Shown here piece by piece: positions 35,000 through 44,800 of a DNA stretch of 64,000 nucleotides. The notes beneath the pieces are model-generated. The model was not told the origin of the DNA and ran no database searches. It was given only the letters and a program-made list of their open reading frames with translations. The stretch lies in assembly GCA_963656065.1 (NCBI GenBank), contig CAVKGV010000001.1, positions 124,001-188,000 of the forward strand, given 5' to 3'. This DNA is from Hallerella sp963656065 (GTDB taxonomy: Bacteria; Fibrobacterota; Fibrobacteria; Fibrobacterales; Fibrobacteraceae). Made by a program: the position numbers and the translations under genes. Every line of letters begins with the position of its first letter. Position 1 is the first letter of the stretch.

Positions 35000-35206
35000 C
35001 TATTCCGGGTGACGCTCTAAATCGAGAATCAGGGACTGGAGCGAATCCTCGACCGCGGAACGGAACGCCCCGGAACCGAGGCTGCAGCTTTTGACCGGAT
35101 GCTCTACGTCTTTTCCCTGGATAATCCGGATGACGGGAAATCCGCCCTCCATCGAAAAAAGAACCGAATAACCTTTCTTCAACAACTTGTCGATCAGATC
35201 GCGCAT
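35000..35206 (-). CDS. Small hypothetical protein, 68 residues
   Basis: ATG at 35206 has AGGAG nine bases upstream and the frame ends with TAG at 35000, just above prfC. The product MRDLIDKLLKKGYSVLFSME is followed by GGFPVIRIIQGKD and an amphipathic C-terminal helix, so it looks like a small folded alpha/beta protein. No family was recognised. The strong ribosome site and position support a real gene. Confidence 0.6.
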   Translation of the reverse strand: MRDLIDKLLKKGYSVLFSMEGGFPVIRIIQGKDVEHPVKSCSLGSGAFRSAVEDSLQSLILDLERHPE

Positions 35207-35290
35207 AAGGGAAAACTCCTGTCATAAAAGTGGATGCGAAAAATCCGTTTCCGCTAAGATATATTTTTTACCGGGCAAAGGCAAAAAATT

Positions 35291-36658
35291 TTATTCCTCG
35301 GAGAGATCGGCGTTTTCGAAACCCTTGGGAAGGCTTTTGTTTGTTTTGACCCCGAGTTTCAAGAGCTTTTGCGCCTGGAAAGTCAAATTTCCCTGGCCGT
35401 TTTTCAATTGCCCGAGCGCCTTGTCGTAAGCGTCCTGGGCACTTTTGAGACCGGAACCGACTTTTCCGAAACTTTCGGCAAACCCTACGAACTTTTCGTA
35501 GAGCTTTTCTCCCTGTTTCGCGATTTCCTCGGCGTTCCTGCTCTGCGCTTCCCTCCGCCAAATGTCAGAAATGAGCTTGATGCACGCGATGAGATTTGTC
35601 GGGCTGACCATCAGGATATGCTTGTTGTAAGCGTAATTCCAAAGATTCGGATCGCTCTGCATCGCAAGCAGATAGGCTGTTTCGACAGGCATAAAAAGGA
35701 CCACGAAATCTAGCGTATCGTTTTGCGTTTGTTCGTATTTTTTAGCGGCGAGTTCATCGATATGCTTTTTTACGGACTGGCAATGTTCTTTCCGGGCGGA
35801 CTCCTGGACAGCGGGGTCGTCCGAGTTCAAGAACTTTTCGTATGCGGTCAGGGAGACCTTCGAATCGATGATAATCGTCCGGTTGTCGGGAAGCCGCAAG
35901 AGCACATCGAGCCTTCCGTTTTTCCCGTCGGGCATTTTCACGTTTTCCTGCACAAAGTAATGCACGTTTTTCTGGAGACCCGAACGTTCGAGAATCGTCG
36001 CAAGCACCATTTCGCCCCAGTCGCCCTGGACCTTGGAATCTCCCTTGAGCGCCTTGGCGAGATTCGCCGCCTCTTTCGAAACGCTCTGCGTCTGCTTCAC
36101 AAGATTCTCGATTTGCTCCTTGATGGTGGCCCGCTCCCGGATGCTGTTTTCCTTGGTTTCCTGGACCGTCTTGTTGAACGAAGAAAGCTTTTCGCTGAGC
36201 GGCTTTAGAAGCGTTTCGACACTTTCCCGGTTCGTTTCGGTGAAACGCTTCGACTTTTCCTCGAAAATCTTGTTGGCGAGATCCTTGAATTGCAAAAGGG
36301 AATTTTTTTGGACTTCCTCCCGGTCGTTTTTTTCCTTTTCCTTTTCCGCATCCCGAATCCGCTTGTCTTCCTCCCGGGCGGCGCACGCTTCTTCCCACTT
36401 TTCCCGGAAGCGCTTTGTTTCGGAGCGGGCTTCGATGAGTTCAAGCTCCGCCTTTGCCGATTTACTTTCCGATTCGGAAAGATTCGCTTCGAGTTGCGCT
36501 TTTTCTTCGGAAATTTCGCCAACCTTCTGCTGCAGGGATTCCCCATTCGCCTTGGCAAGAGCGATCAGCGAATGAAAATGCGCTCTTTCGCGCATCCAAA
36601 GACCGCCAATGACCAATGCGGCGAGAAGACAACCGGACAAGAACAAGAGAAAGCCCAT
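35291..36658 (-). CDS. rmuC: DNA recombination protein RmuC
   Basis: The 455-residue product has one N-terminal membrane helix (MGFLLFLSGCLLAALVIGGL), a long coiled coil to about residue 170, and the RmuC nuclease-like core with GDWGEMVLATILERSGL and IIDSKVSLTAYEKFL, then the family segment SPTNLIACIKLISDIWRRE. RmuC limits recombination at inverted repeats in E. coli. AGGAGG sits six bases before the ATG. It is probably a monocistronic gene. Confidence 0.94.
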   Translation of the reverse strand: MGFLLFLSGCLLAALVIGGLWMRERAHFHSLIALAKANGESLQQKVGEISEEKAQLEANLSESESKSAKAELELIEARSETKRFREKWEEACAAREEDKRIRDAEKEKEKNDREEVQKNSLLQFKDLANKIFEEKSKRFTETNRESVETLLKPLSEKLSSFNKTVQETKENSIRERATIKEQIENLVKQTQSVSKEAANLAKALKGDSKVQGDWGEMVLATILERSGLQKNVHYFVQENVKMPDGKNGRLDVLLRLPDNRTIIIDSKVSLTAYEKFLNSDDPAVQESARKEHCQSVKKHIDELAAKKYEQTQNDTLDFVVLFMPVETAYLLAMQSDPNLWNYAYNKHILMVSPTNLIACIKLISDIWRREAQSRNAEEIAKQGEKLYEKFVGFAESFGKVGSGLKSAQDAYDKALGQLKNGQGNLTFQAQKLLKLGVKTNKSLPKGFENADLSEE

Positions 36659-36748
36659 CGAAACCTCCTTTTAACGGGACTTGGACAATATAGAACTTTG
36701 AATTGACAAATTTTGTCAATTCCGTAATCCGTTCCGATTTTTTCCCGC

Positions 36749-37108
36749 CTACTTTCCGAGTCCCCGCAAATCCAGGATTTTTCGACCCAGCTCGTCATAA
36801 AGCGCATAAAGTTTCTGCGTCCCGTTTTCCAAAACGTAGTAATGGCGGATGTAGGGCACGAGCAGAGCCAAAAAGGCGACCGCCAAGACAAAAACAGGAA
36901 GCGCAGGAAACGCATAGAAAAACAGGATTCCGACGACAAAAAGAAGGGCGAAGAAAAGCGTCACCAGAAGATGCACCAAGCGTTCGTGCTCAAAAAAGCG
37001 GATCTGCAAAACCAAGTCTTTGAAAACGGCCTCGCCAAGCTCCAAAGAGAAATCGCTCGCGAGAAAATTTTCCATCCGCGCGGTATAATCCAAAAGACGC
37101 TTCTTCAT
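36749..37108 (-). CDS. Small membrane protein of unknown function
   Basis: The 119-residue product has two adjacent membrane helices (LLVTLFFALLFVVGILFFYA and LPVFVLAVAFLALLVPYI) between polar ends. AGAGG lies seven bases before the ATG. The C-terminal YYVLENGTQKLYALYDELGR may face the cytoplasm. No family was recognised. It is divergent from the MBL-fold gene across only 41 bases, so their promoters must overlap. Confidence 0.72.
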   Translation of the reverse strand: MKKRLLDYTARMENFLASDFSLELGEAVFKDLVLQIRFFEHERLVHLLVTLFFALLFVVGILFFYAFPALPVFVLAVAFLALLVPYIRHYYVLENGTQKLYALYDELGRKILDLRGLGK

Positions 37109-37149
37109 GTCGCAACCTCTAGCGAAAACTTACTATCTTTTCGCCCGAA

Positions 37150-38064
37150 ATGCAAGAAAACCGCACTTTGCACAACGCATTACGCCAGGTCCGACACCAC
37201 ATCGGCAAAATCCAGATGTGCGGATTTTCCGTATCGGGGCTAGCCACCTACCTGCAGCTTCCCGAGCTCGATTTTTGCGTCGATATGGGAGAATGTCCCG
37301 TCTCCGCAATAGGCATCAACCATGTATTCCTGACGCACGCCCACGGCGACCACAGCCGCTGCCTGATGCGGCATCACAGCCTCCGCCGGATGATGGGCGT
37401 CGAGCGTCCCTCGTGCTATTACATGCCGGAAGATCTGGTCCCGGGGGCGAAAGCCTGGATCCACTCCGAGGCGATGTTCGAAGGCGTTCCGGAAAGCCGC
37501 TTCAAGCTCCCCGAAATCGTGCCGATGCCCGCCGGCGAAAAAATTCCCCTCCGCTACCGCAAAGACCTCTCGATCGAAGCGTTTCCCGTGAAGCACGCGC
37601 AGCTGGGAAAATCGCATTTCCTGCCGTCGATGGGAGTGACGCTTTTCAGCCACAAGAACAAGCTGAAGCCCGAATTTCTGAGCCTCGAAACCGCGCGGAT
37701 TATCGAACTTCGCAAACAGGGCGTATGCATCACGCACGAAGTGTTCGACCCGATAATTTCCTTTCTCGGGGATGCGCTCGGCGAGAACTTGGACGCTCCC
37801 GAAATCCAGTCCATCTGGGATTCCGAGATTCTCGTTTCCGAATGCACGTTTCTCGACGACGGCGAAGAATCGATGGCGGAAAAAAAGGGACATACGCATA
37901 TTTCCCAAATCGCCAAGGCTCTCGAATCCCACCGGGATTCCATGCGCTGCAAGCATATCGTTTTGAACCATTTTTCGATGAAGTATTCCGCGGACCATAT
38001 CCTGGACTCGCTCCAAAAGAAAATTCCGGAAGATTTCCGGGACAAGGTTGTCGCATTTATCTAG
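37150..38064 (+). CDS. Metallo-beta-lactamase-fold hydrolase, RNase Z-like
   Basis: The 304-residue product has FLTHAHGDHSRCL (HxHxDH motif), later EAFPVKHA and HIVLNHFSMKYS as further metal-ligand regions, and VSECTFLDDG. This order resembles RNase Z and related hydrolases that act on tRNA 3' ends, but other MBL roles are possible. ATG at 37150 is the first in frame, with TATCTT ten bases upstream; a later start at MCGFSV is possible. It lies seven bases before trmB, also a tRNA-modifying gene, which fits a tRNA role as inference. Confidence 0.8.
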   Translation: MQENRTLHNALRQVRHHIGKIQMCGFSVSGLATYLQLPELDFCVDMGECPVSAIGINHVFLTHAHGDHSRCLMRHHSLRRMMGVERPSCYYMPEDLVPGAKAWIHSEAMFEGVPESRFKLPEIVPMPAGEKIPLRYRKDLSIEAFPVKHAQLGKSHFLPSMGVTLFSHKNKLKPEFLSLETARIIELRKQGVCITHEVFDPIISFLGDALGENLDAPEIQSIWDSEILVSECTFLDDGEESMAEKKGHTHISQIAKALESHRDSMRCKHIVLNHFSMKYSADHILDSLQKKIPEDFRDKVVAFI

Positions 38065-38071
38065 GGTAAAC

Positions 38072-38815
38072 ATGACCGAAGAAGCAAAAGACCTGAAAGT
38101 TGCAGAAAAGAAGGAAACCTGCATTCCCGAATTTTACCGGGACCTTGCACAGGACAAGGAATATCCGTGCCTCTGGCATTTTGTCCACCGGCACATTCCG
38201 GGAACGCGCAAGCCCATCCAGACGGAAGGGAACCTCCCCGACCGGCGCCCGATAGACTGGAAGGAAATATTCCCGGACGAAAGCGGACATCTCGAAATCG
38301 AAATCGGCTCGGGCAAAGGCGGTTTTCTCGTGGAATACGGGAAGCGCCACCCGGACTTTTGCATTTTGGGAAGCGAATGGGATTTGACCTGGGCGCACTA
38401 CGCGGCAAGCCGCGAGATGCGGAACGGGGTCGGAAAAAACACGGCGATGCTCCGGGGAGACGTCTTCTACTTTCTGCGGGACCGTATCCGGGACAACACG
38501 GTCGATGCGTTCCACATGTACTTCCCGGATCCGTGGCCGAAGGAACGTCACCACAAGAACCGGCTTCTGCGCGATGAATTTCTCGTCGAAGTCGCACGGG
38601 TGCTGAAACCGGGCAAGCGTCTTTTCTACTGGGGAACGGACCACAAGGAATACAACGAAATCGCGCTCGAAACATTTGACCGATTCCCGACGGCAAAAAT
38701 CCTTGTGCGGAACGAAGCGCCTCCCACCGAAGGCATCATGACGAACTTCGAAAAAAAATACCGGGAAGAAGGACGCCCGATATACCGTAGCGTCATCGAA
38801 TTCGAAAAGCCCTGA
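38072..38815 (+). CDS. trmB: tRNA (guanine-N7-)-methyltransferase TrmB
   Basis: ATG at 38072 gives 247 residues. The SAM site is EIEIGSGKGGFL, followed by LGSEWDLTWAHYAA and the family-specific MYFPDPWPKERHHKNRLL, then LKPGKRLFYWGTDHKEY. It methylates G46 in the tRNA variable loop to m7G. The upstream frame extension reads through the previous gene and is not used. An N-terminal extension of about 70 residues (WHFVHRHIPGTRK) precedes the SAM fold. recN follows after 14 bases. Confidence 0.95.
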   Translation: MTEEAKDLKVAEKKETCIPEFYRDLAQDKEYPCLWHFVHRHIPGTRKPIQTEGNLPDRRPIDWKEIFPDESGHLEIEIGSGKGGFLVEYGKRHPDFCILGSEWDLTWAHYAASREMRNGVGKNTAMLRGDVFYFLRDRIRDNTVDAFHMYFPDPWPKERHHKNRLLRDEFLVEVARVLKPGKRLFYWGTDHKEYNEIALETFDRFPTAKILVRNEAPPTEGIMTNFEKKYREEGRPIYRSVIEFEKP

Positions 38816-38829
38816 ATGGCGGACGGAAT

Positions 38830-40491
38830 ATGCTCGAACAACTAGTCATCCGAAACTTCGCCCTGATTGAAGAATGTACGATTCGGTTCGAAAAAGGTTT
38901 TTCCGCGATAACCGGAGAGACCGGAGCGGGAAAATCCATGCTGATGGCGGCACTCAAAACCGTTGTCGGCGGAAAGCCTCCCGTTTCCGCAGTCCGGGCA
39001 GGGACAGAAAAGGCATCCGTCGAAGCGACCTTTCGCATTTCGGAAAACAGCGAAGCGAAACGCCTCCTGGAATCCCAGGAAATCGACTCGGACGACGAGC
39101 TTGTCATTCTCCGCGAAATTCTTGCCAGCGGCAAGAGCCGTGCCCGCGTAAACGGAACGGTCGTCAATCTCGCGACCCTCGAACGTCTCGGCGAAACGCT
39201 CATCCAGATGCACGGCCAGAGCGACCAGCTCCTTTTGCGCGACCTGCATGTCCAACGGAAGATGCTCGACGAATACTCCCGCATCGGAACGGAACTTTCC
39301 GCCTACGAAAAGGCATGGACCGAGTGGACAGGCCTCAAAGCCGAACTTCAACGGACCGAGGAAAACGCACGAAAGCTTTCGGAACAGAAGGAATTTCTCG
39401 CTTTCCAGAAAAACGAACTTGAAAAGGCGGCGCTTCGCGAAGGCGAAGAAGCGGAGCTCGAAGCGATGACTGCGAAAGCGGCGAAGGCCGAGGCGAAAAT
39501 CCGGGCCGTCGAGGAACTTCGGGAACTTTTTGACGGAGAAAACGGCCTGCGGTCAAAATTTGACGCATTCAGCGCGAGAACGCGGCAGCTCGCGTCAAAG
39601 CTCCCCGAACTGGAAGAATGGTCGAGGAAACTCGCCGACGCATACGATTCGCTTTCCTTTGTCGAAGACGCGCTCGGAGACGCCGAAGACTCATCCGATC
39701 TAGATCCCGCGGAACTCGACCGGGCCAATTCGAGACTCGCCCAGATCCAGCGGCTGAAACGCAAATACCATACGGACGAAGCCGGTCTCGTCGAACTTTT
39801 CTCCCGGCGGAAACGCGAGCTCGAAAGCCTTGAAAACCTCGACGCGGACCTGTCCGAAATCCGGAAAAAAATCCAGAAATGCGAAAACCGCCTCCAAGAG
39901 GCGGCAGGCGCGCTCACCGAAAAGAGAAAAGCGGGAAAAATCCAGCTCGACGCAAAGGTTGAAAAGGCGCTCCAATCGCTCGGAATGCCCAAGGCCAGGT
40001 TTGTCACCGCGCTCACCGAAGATGACTACAACCCGACGGGAAAGGACCGCGTGGAATTCTGCATCGCGCCAAACGTCGGCGAAGGGGAAAAACCGCTGCG
40101 TCTTGCCGTCTCCGGCGGTGAACTTTCCCGCGTACTTCTCGCCTTCGAATCGGCTCTCGCGGAACTCGACCGCACCCCGGTACTGGTCTTCGACGAAGTC
40201 GATTCGGGCATCAGCGGCGAAGTCGGCAACCGTGTCGGCGAAGCGCTCCGCGATATCGGGAAATTTCACCAGGTCCTTTCGATTACGCACTTGCAGCAGG
40301 TAGCGTCTCGCGCCGCGTCGCATCTCGCCGTCGAAAAGCACGAAAGCGCAGAAGGGCGGACGGTTTCAACTGTAAAATTGTTATCATATCAAGAAAGAAT
40401 CGTAGAAATCGCGCGGATGCTCGGCGATGCAAAATCTCCAACGTCGATTGCCCACGCAAAGGAACTATTGGAGGAATCCCATGCCTCTTAG
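38830..40491 (+). CDS. recN: DNA repair protein RecN
   Basis: The 553-residue product is an SMC-like ATPase: Walker A ITGETGAGKSMLM near the N-terminus, a central coiled coil of about 200 residues (KLSEQKEFLAFQKNELEKAA), signature AVSGGELSRVLLAFESALA, and Walker B VLVFDEVDSGISGEVGNRVG. RecN acts at double-strand breaks. It overlaps the next gene by 11 bases, and GGAGGA within its last codons serves that gene as a ribosome site. Confidence 0.96.
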   Translation: MLEQLVIRNFALIEECTIRFEKGFSAITGETGAGKSMLMAALKTVVGGKPPVSAVRAGTEKASVEATFRISENSEAKRLLESQEIDSDDELVILREILASGKSRARVNGTVVNLATLERLGETLIQMHGQSDQLLLRDLHVQRKMLDEYSRIGTELSAYEKAWTEWTGLKAELQRTEENARKLSEQKEFLAFQKNELEKAALREGEEAELEAMTAKAAKAEAKIRAVEELRELFDGENGLRSKFDAFSARTRQLASKLPELEEWSRKLADAYDSLSFVEDALGDAEDSSDLDPAELDRANSRLAQIQRLKRKYHTDEAGLVELFSRRKRELESLENLDADLSEIRKKIQKCENRLQEAAGALTEKRKAGKIQLDAKVEKALQSLGMPKARFVTALTEDDYNPTGKDRVEFCIAPNVGEGEKPLRLAVSGGELSRVLLAFESALAELDRTPVLVFDEVDSGISGEVGNRVGEALRDIGKFHQVLSITHLQQVASRAASHLAVEKHESAEGRTVSTVKLLSYQERIVEIARMLGDAKSPTSIAHAKELLEESHAS

Positions 40492-41638
40492 CGAAAAACT
40501 ATTGAACTTGCGACTGAGAGGCCGCGTCTGGCGAATTTTCCGTGCAGCGCTCTTTGTCCCTTTAATCGCCTGCATCTGGACGGAACACAACTATTCCGCG
40601 GCGATGTTCACGCTCATCGTGCTGATTCTGACCTGGCTGAACACCTGGCAGCTCCGCGTCCAGGAAACGGAAGCGCCTTATTACCAGCTGTGGCTGAACG
40701 TCATCGAGGGAATCCTCTCGGTAACGGTGATGTCGAGCATCCTCATCCGGAATTACATCAAGGACGACGATTTCGAAATTCTCCTTTCCATCGGATGCGG
40801 ATTCCTGCTCGTCCGCGTCATTGCGCACTCGCTGCTATCCCTTTCCATTTTGCGGGAAGGAAAGTCCCTTCCGGGAAGGCACGTCTGGTCCAAGATTTCC
40901 ACTGTTGCCATCAATGCGACGATGCTGGTCTATATTCTCGACCTCGAACGTTTCCAGCAAATTTTCATGGTCGCCAGTCTTCTTTTGATGGGAGCCGCCT
41001 CCGCTTCCTACCTCTACTGGTATTACCGGGATCCCGCCCACCGGAAACCCCTTTCCATCGCAAGCCAGCTGACGATGACGCGCATCGTGCTGACGCCCTT
41101 CTTCCTGTGGGTCTTCTTCTACGACAACGATTTGAACTATACGAACAACCACATCGTCTTCAAGGTTCTCGCCCTGGTGATGGTCCTGGGATTTATGCTC
41201 ACCGACTTCCTGGACGGACATCTCGCCCGCAAATGGGGCGAGGTTTCCACGCTCGGCAAATACCTGGACCCGTTCAGCGACAAGATTTCGAACATGACGA
41301 TTTTCCTCTGCTTTATCGCAACGGGATACGCCCCCGTCTGGATGGTCGCCCTGATCTACTTCCGCGAAGCGAGCGTCGAAACCCTGCGGACCCTTGCCGC
41401 CGCGGAAAACATCATCATGCCGGCACGGCGCAGCGGCAAGTGGAAAACGGCCATCCAGGGAATCGGCATCGTCGCCATTCTCGTCGGAGCGCTCGACCCT
41501 ATCCAGCAAATCGAAGGGTTCAAAGCTGTCTGGAATGTCCTCCCTTTCGCCTCGATGGGAGTCATCACCTTTATCACCCTGGCAAGCGGAATCGATTACT
41601 TTGTCGCATCCCGGCACATTTTGCAAAAATATGTCTAG
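40481..41638 (+). CDS. CDP-alcohol phosphatidyltransferase-family protein with N-terminal membrane region
   Basis: ATG at 40481, inside the end of recN with GGAGGA six bases before it, gives 385 residues. The family motif DGHLARKWGEVSTLGKYLD followed by PFSDK is complete (D-G-x2-A-R-x8-G-x3-D-x3-D), so it should be active, like PgsA-type phosphatidylglycerophosphate synthases. About 180 extra residues at the N-terminus form four or five membrane helices not found in standard PgsA. It may act in phospholipid or glycolipid synthesis; the exact alcohol is unknown. Confidence 0.87.
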   Translation: MPLSEKLLNLRLRGRVWRIFRAALFVPLIACIWTEHNYSAAMFTLIVLILTWLNTWQLRVQETEAPYYQLWLNVIEGILSVTVMSSILIRNYIKDDDFEILLSIGCGFLLVRVIAHSLLSLSILREGKSLPGRHVWSKISTVAINATMLVYILDLERFQQIFMVASLLLMGAASASYLYWYYRDPAHRKPLSIASQLTMTRIVLTPFFLWVFFYDNDLNYTNNHIVFKVLALVMVLGFMLTDFLDGHLARKWGEVSTLGKYLDPFSDKISNMTIFLCFIATGYAPVWMVALIYFREASVETLRTLAAAENIIMPARRSGKWKTAIQGIGIVAILVGALDPIQQIEGFKAVWNVLPFASMGVITFITLASGIDYFVASRHILQKYV

Positions 41639-41655
41639 ATGAGGGACCGAAACCC

Positions 41656-41684
41656 TTGACAGCTTCTGCAAGATTTACTATATA
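41656..41684 (+). promoter_or_regulatory. tRNA-fMet promoter
   Basis: TTGACA (41656-41661) and TATATA (41679-41684) are separated by 17 bases, a near-ideal sigma-70 promoter. Start of transcription should be near 41691, 22 bases before the tRNA. Confidence 0.8.
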
Positions 41685-41712
41685 TGGGTCGTGCTGATAG
41701 CACACACCTCGA

Positions 41713-41785
<73 letters not shown>

Positions 41786-41790
41786 CTAAA

Positions 41791-41818
41791 AGACTCGGAA
41801 CATTCCGGGTCTTTTTTT
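41791..41818 (+). terminator. Intrinsic terminator after tRNA-fMet
   Basis: AGACTCGG (41791-41798) pairs with CCGGGTCT (41805-41812), with one G-U pair, and the T-run extends to 41818. Confidence 0.85.
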
Positions 41819-41891
41819 GCAATCCAAACTTTCCGAAAATCCGGAACCCCCCTGTCAAAAATTTCAATCAAAACCCGAGTATGTAAGGGCT

Positions 41892-44800
41892 TTATGTCCG
41901 GTGAAGTTCCAGCGCAACCGCATCGTCAAGCTTTACGGAAGCAATCCGGGAAATTCCCTTGATTTCCTGCGTAACGCCGTAGAGCATGTCCGCGGCGGCC
42001 ATCGTCCGCTTGTTGTGCGTCACCAGGATGAACTGCGTCTGGTTCGAGAAGTGCCTCAGAAGTTCCATGAAACGTCCGATATTCGCATCGTCGAGCGGTC
42101 CATCGACTTCGTCTAGGACGCAATAGGGAGAGGGCTTTTCCATATAGATGGCAAACAGGAGCGAGACTGCGGTCAGAGCGCGTTCCCCTCCGGAAAGGGC
42201 GGTCACCCCGCGCATCTTCTTGCCGGTCGGGCGGGCGTTCACTTCGATGGTCGCTTCGAGCGGATCGACTCCTTCCTGCAGGATCAGTTTCGCTTCGCCG
42301 TTGATCATGATGCGCCCGAAAACATCCTGGAAGTTTTTCTGGATGTTGCGGAAAGTCGAAAGGAACCTGCCTCGCGCCCTTTCGTCGCAAATCGCGATAG
42401 CCCGCTCCAAGGAAGCCCGGGCCTTGTCCAAATCGTCGAATTGCTTTTCGACTTCGGCGAGGCGAGCTTTCTGCGCAGCGAAATCTTCCATCATATCGAC
42501 ATTGACGGGACCGAGAGCCTTGATCTGGCTGCGCAAATCCGAGATTTCCTTTCTTGCGCTCTTTTCCTCGTATTCGACGCGCGTTACATCTTCCGCGTGA
42601 TCGATGTTTATTTCCCAGTCGGCAAAAATCCGTTCCCGCATCCGGTCGATGTTCGTCCCCAGCGCGCTGATCCGGAGGGTGACGTCGTTTATGTCCGAAG
42701 CCCGGGACAAAAGTTTGGAATTGATGGCGTTTTGCTCCGAGCGCCAATCGTTGATGTCACCCGAGACGATGTTGTAGCGTTCCTGGGCCGCATCGCGTTC
42801 GGCTTCTTTCCGCCGCAATTCTTCGTCCTTTTCCTGGATGCTTTCCGCAAGAGCCTTCTCCTTGGAAATCAGCTCCCCTTTCTGGATTTCCAGAGCGGAA
42901 ATTTCCCGGTTGCGACCGGCGACAATATCCTGGAAGACCTTGATCCGATCGCCGATGGCGCGGATTCGCGTCAGATTGTTTTGTAAAATCGATTGAGCGG
43001 ACCCGACCCGGTTCCGAAGCTCGCGGACATCTTCATCCTTGTCCTTCAAGACCTGGTCCTGCTCGGCAAGGGAATCCACGACCTTGGAATACGCATCTTC
43101 TAAGCGGAGAGTTTCTTCTTCGGCGGCAGAAAGTTCCGCATCGTCCGAGCGGGATGCTTCCGCATTTCGAATACGCTCTTCCGCATTTCCCAGTTCGACG
43201 TCGAGCCTTTCTAGGCGCCTTTCGGTATCGGACAGAACGCTCTGGTGGATTTTTTCGGCAGCGGAAGCGGAACGCACCTTTTCTTGCGCTTCCCGGATCG
43301 ATTCCTCCGTTTCGGAAAGCAGGGAGCGGGCCTCGTCGAGCCGTTCCCCGAGCCGTTCGCGTTCATCGGCAAACTTTTCAAGTTCGGCCTTGAGCGATTC
43401 CAGTTCCGCCGAATACTTTTCCGCTTCGGCTTTCCGAGCGAGAACTCCGGGAGATTCGCTTTTCCCGTGTCCGCCAAAGACAAGTCCATCCGTCGAAGCG
43501 TAACGCCCGTCGAGCGAAAGGAACCAGTATTTCTGTCCGCGAAATTCCTTGGCGAGCTCCTGCGCAACGGAAAAACTTTCCACGAGAATCGCATGGGAAA
43601 GAAGCCTTTCGACGAGCCTTTCGACCGGAGCTTCCGCCTTGACAAACTTAGACGCCGCCCCGATGACTCCGGCACGCTGGGGAAAACTTTCCGGAGGCGT
43701 CTCGCCCAAGTCTAAAGCCAAGAAAGAACCGCCCGCCCGGGAAGCGTCCAGAGCATCCAGCAGACCGTTTACGAAAGATGGCTCCCTGGCGACGACCGCA
43801 TCTAAGGCATTTCCGAGAGCAAACTCGACAGCCGCCGCATATTCGGGTTCCACGCGGATAAGCGATCCCAACAGGCCATAGACCTCGGCCGACTTGCCGT
43901 TTATCAGGAAATTCGCTCCGGCGCCCGCATCGGAATCCATGTTCTGCAGGACTTCGATGCGCGATTCGAGCCCGGCCATCCGGTTTCTCGTCCTTGAAAT
44001 TTTCTCGTCCTGGAGTGCAAGGGCGCTCGAAAGGCTTTCAATTTCCTCTTCCCGGACACTTTTCTGTTCCGCAAAAAGCTCGATTTCCTTTTGGGCGCTT
44101 TCGGAACCGGCGGAGAGGACAGCAAGGCTTTCTTCCGATTCCGACTTCTTTTGCAAAAGTTCGCTTCGCTCCCCTTTCCACTTTTCGACATTCGAGCGGA
44201 GCATTTCGGTTTCGCCGTCGAGCCTTTGCCATCTGGCGCGAAGTTCGTTCGCCTTTTTCAGGCTCGAAAGCCGCGCTTCCGAAAGGGACTGGGACTGTTC
44301 CCGAAGCTCATCGACGCTGTCGCGCAAGACCTGGAGTGCTTCCTCCTCGCGAAGAAGTTCCTGTTCCCGTTCGGAAATCGCTTCCTCGGATCCCAGCTTT
44401 CTGGTTTCTTCTTCTAACCGGTCGTGTTCTTCTTTCAGGTTCGCAATCTGGCTTTCCGCATCCGAGATTTCCGAGCGATACTTTTGTACGCCCATCTCCG
44501 CGGCACCCTGCCGTTCGCGGTTTCTCGTGAACTCGTTGTTCAAGTCCTTGAGTTCCAGCTCTTTCCGGTTGGCTTCCCTGTTCAGTTCGTCGAGATTTTC
44601 CTTGTCGCCGGCGATTGCCAGTTCGCGTTCCGCGATTTTCGCCTGGAGTTCCACAAGGCGCGTCTTGTCCGATTCCTGTTCGTGCGAAAGGCGGACATTC
44701 GCATCGTTCAGGACGCTCAGGTTCTTCCGGCAGTCTTCATACTTGTCAAGGCTTACGGAAAGGTCCAGTTCGCGGAGCCTGTTCCGGAGTTTCTTCCATT

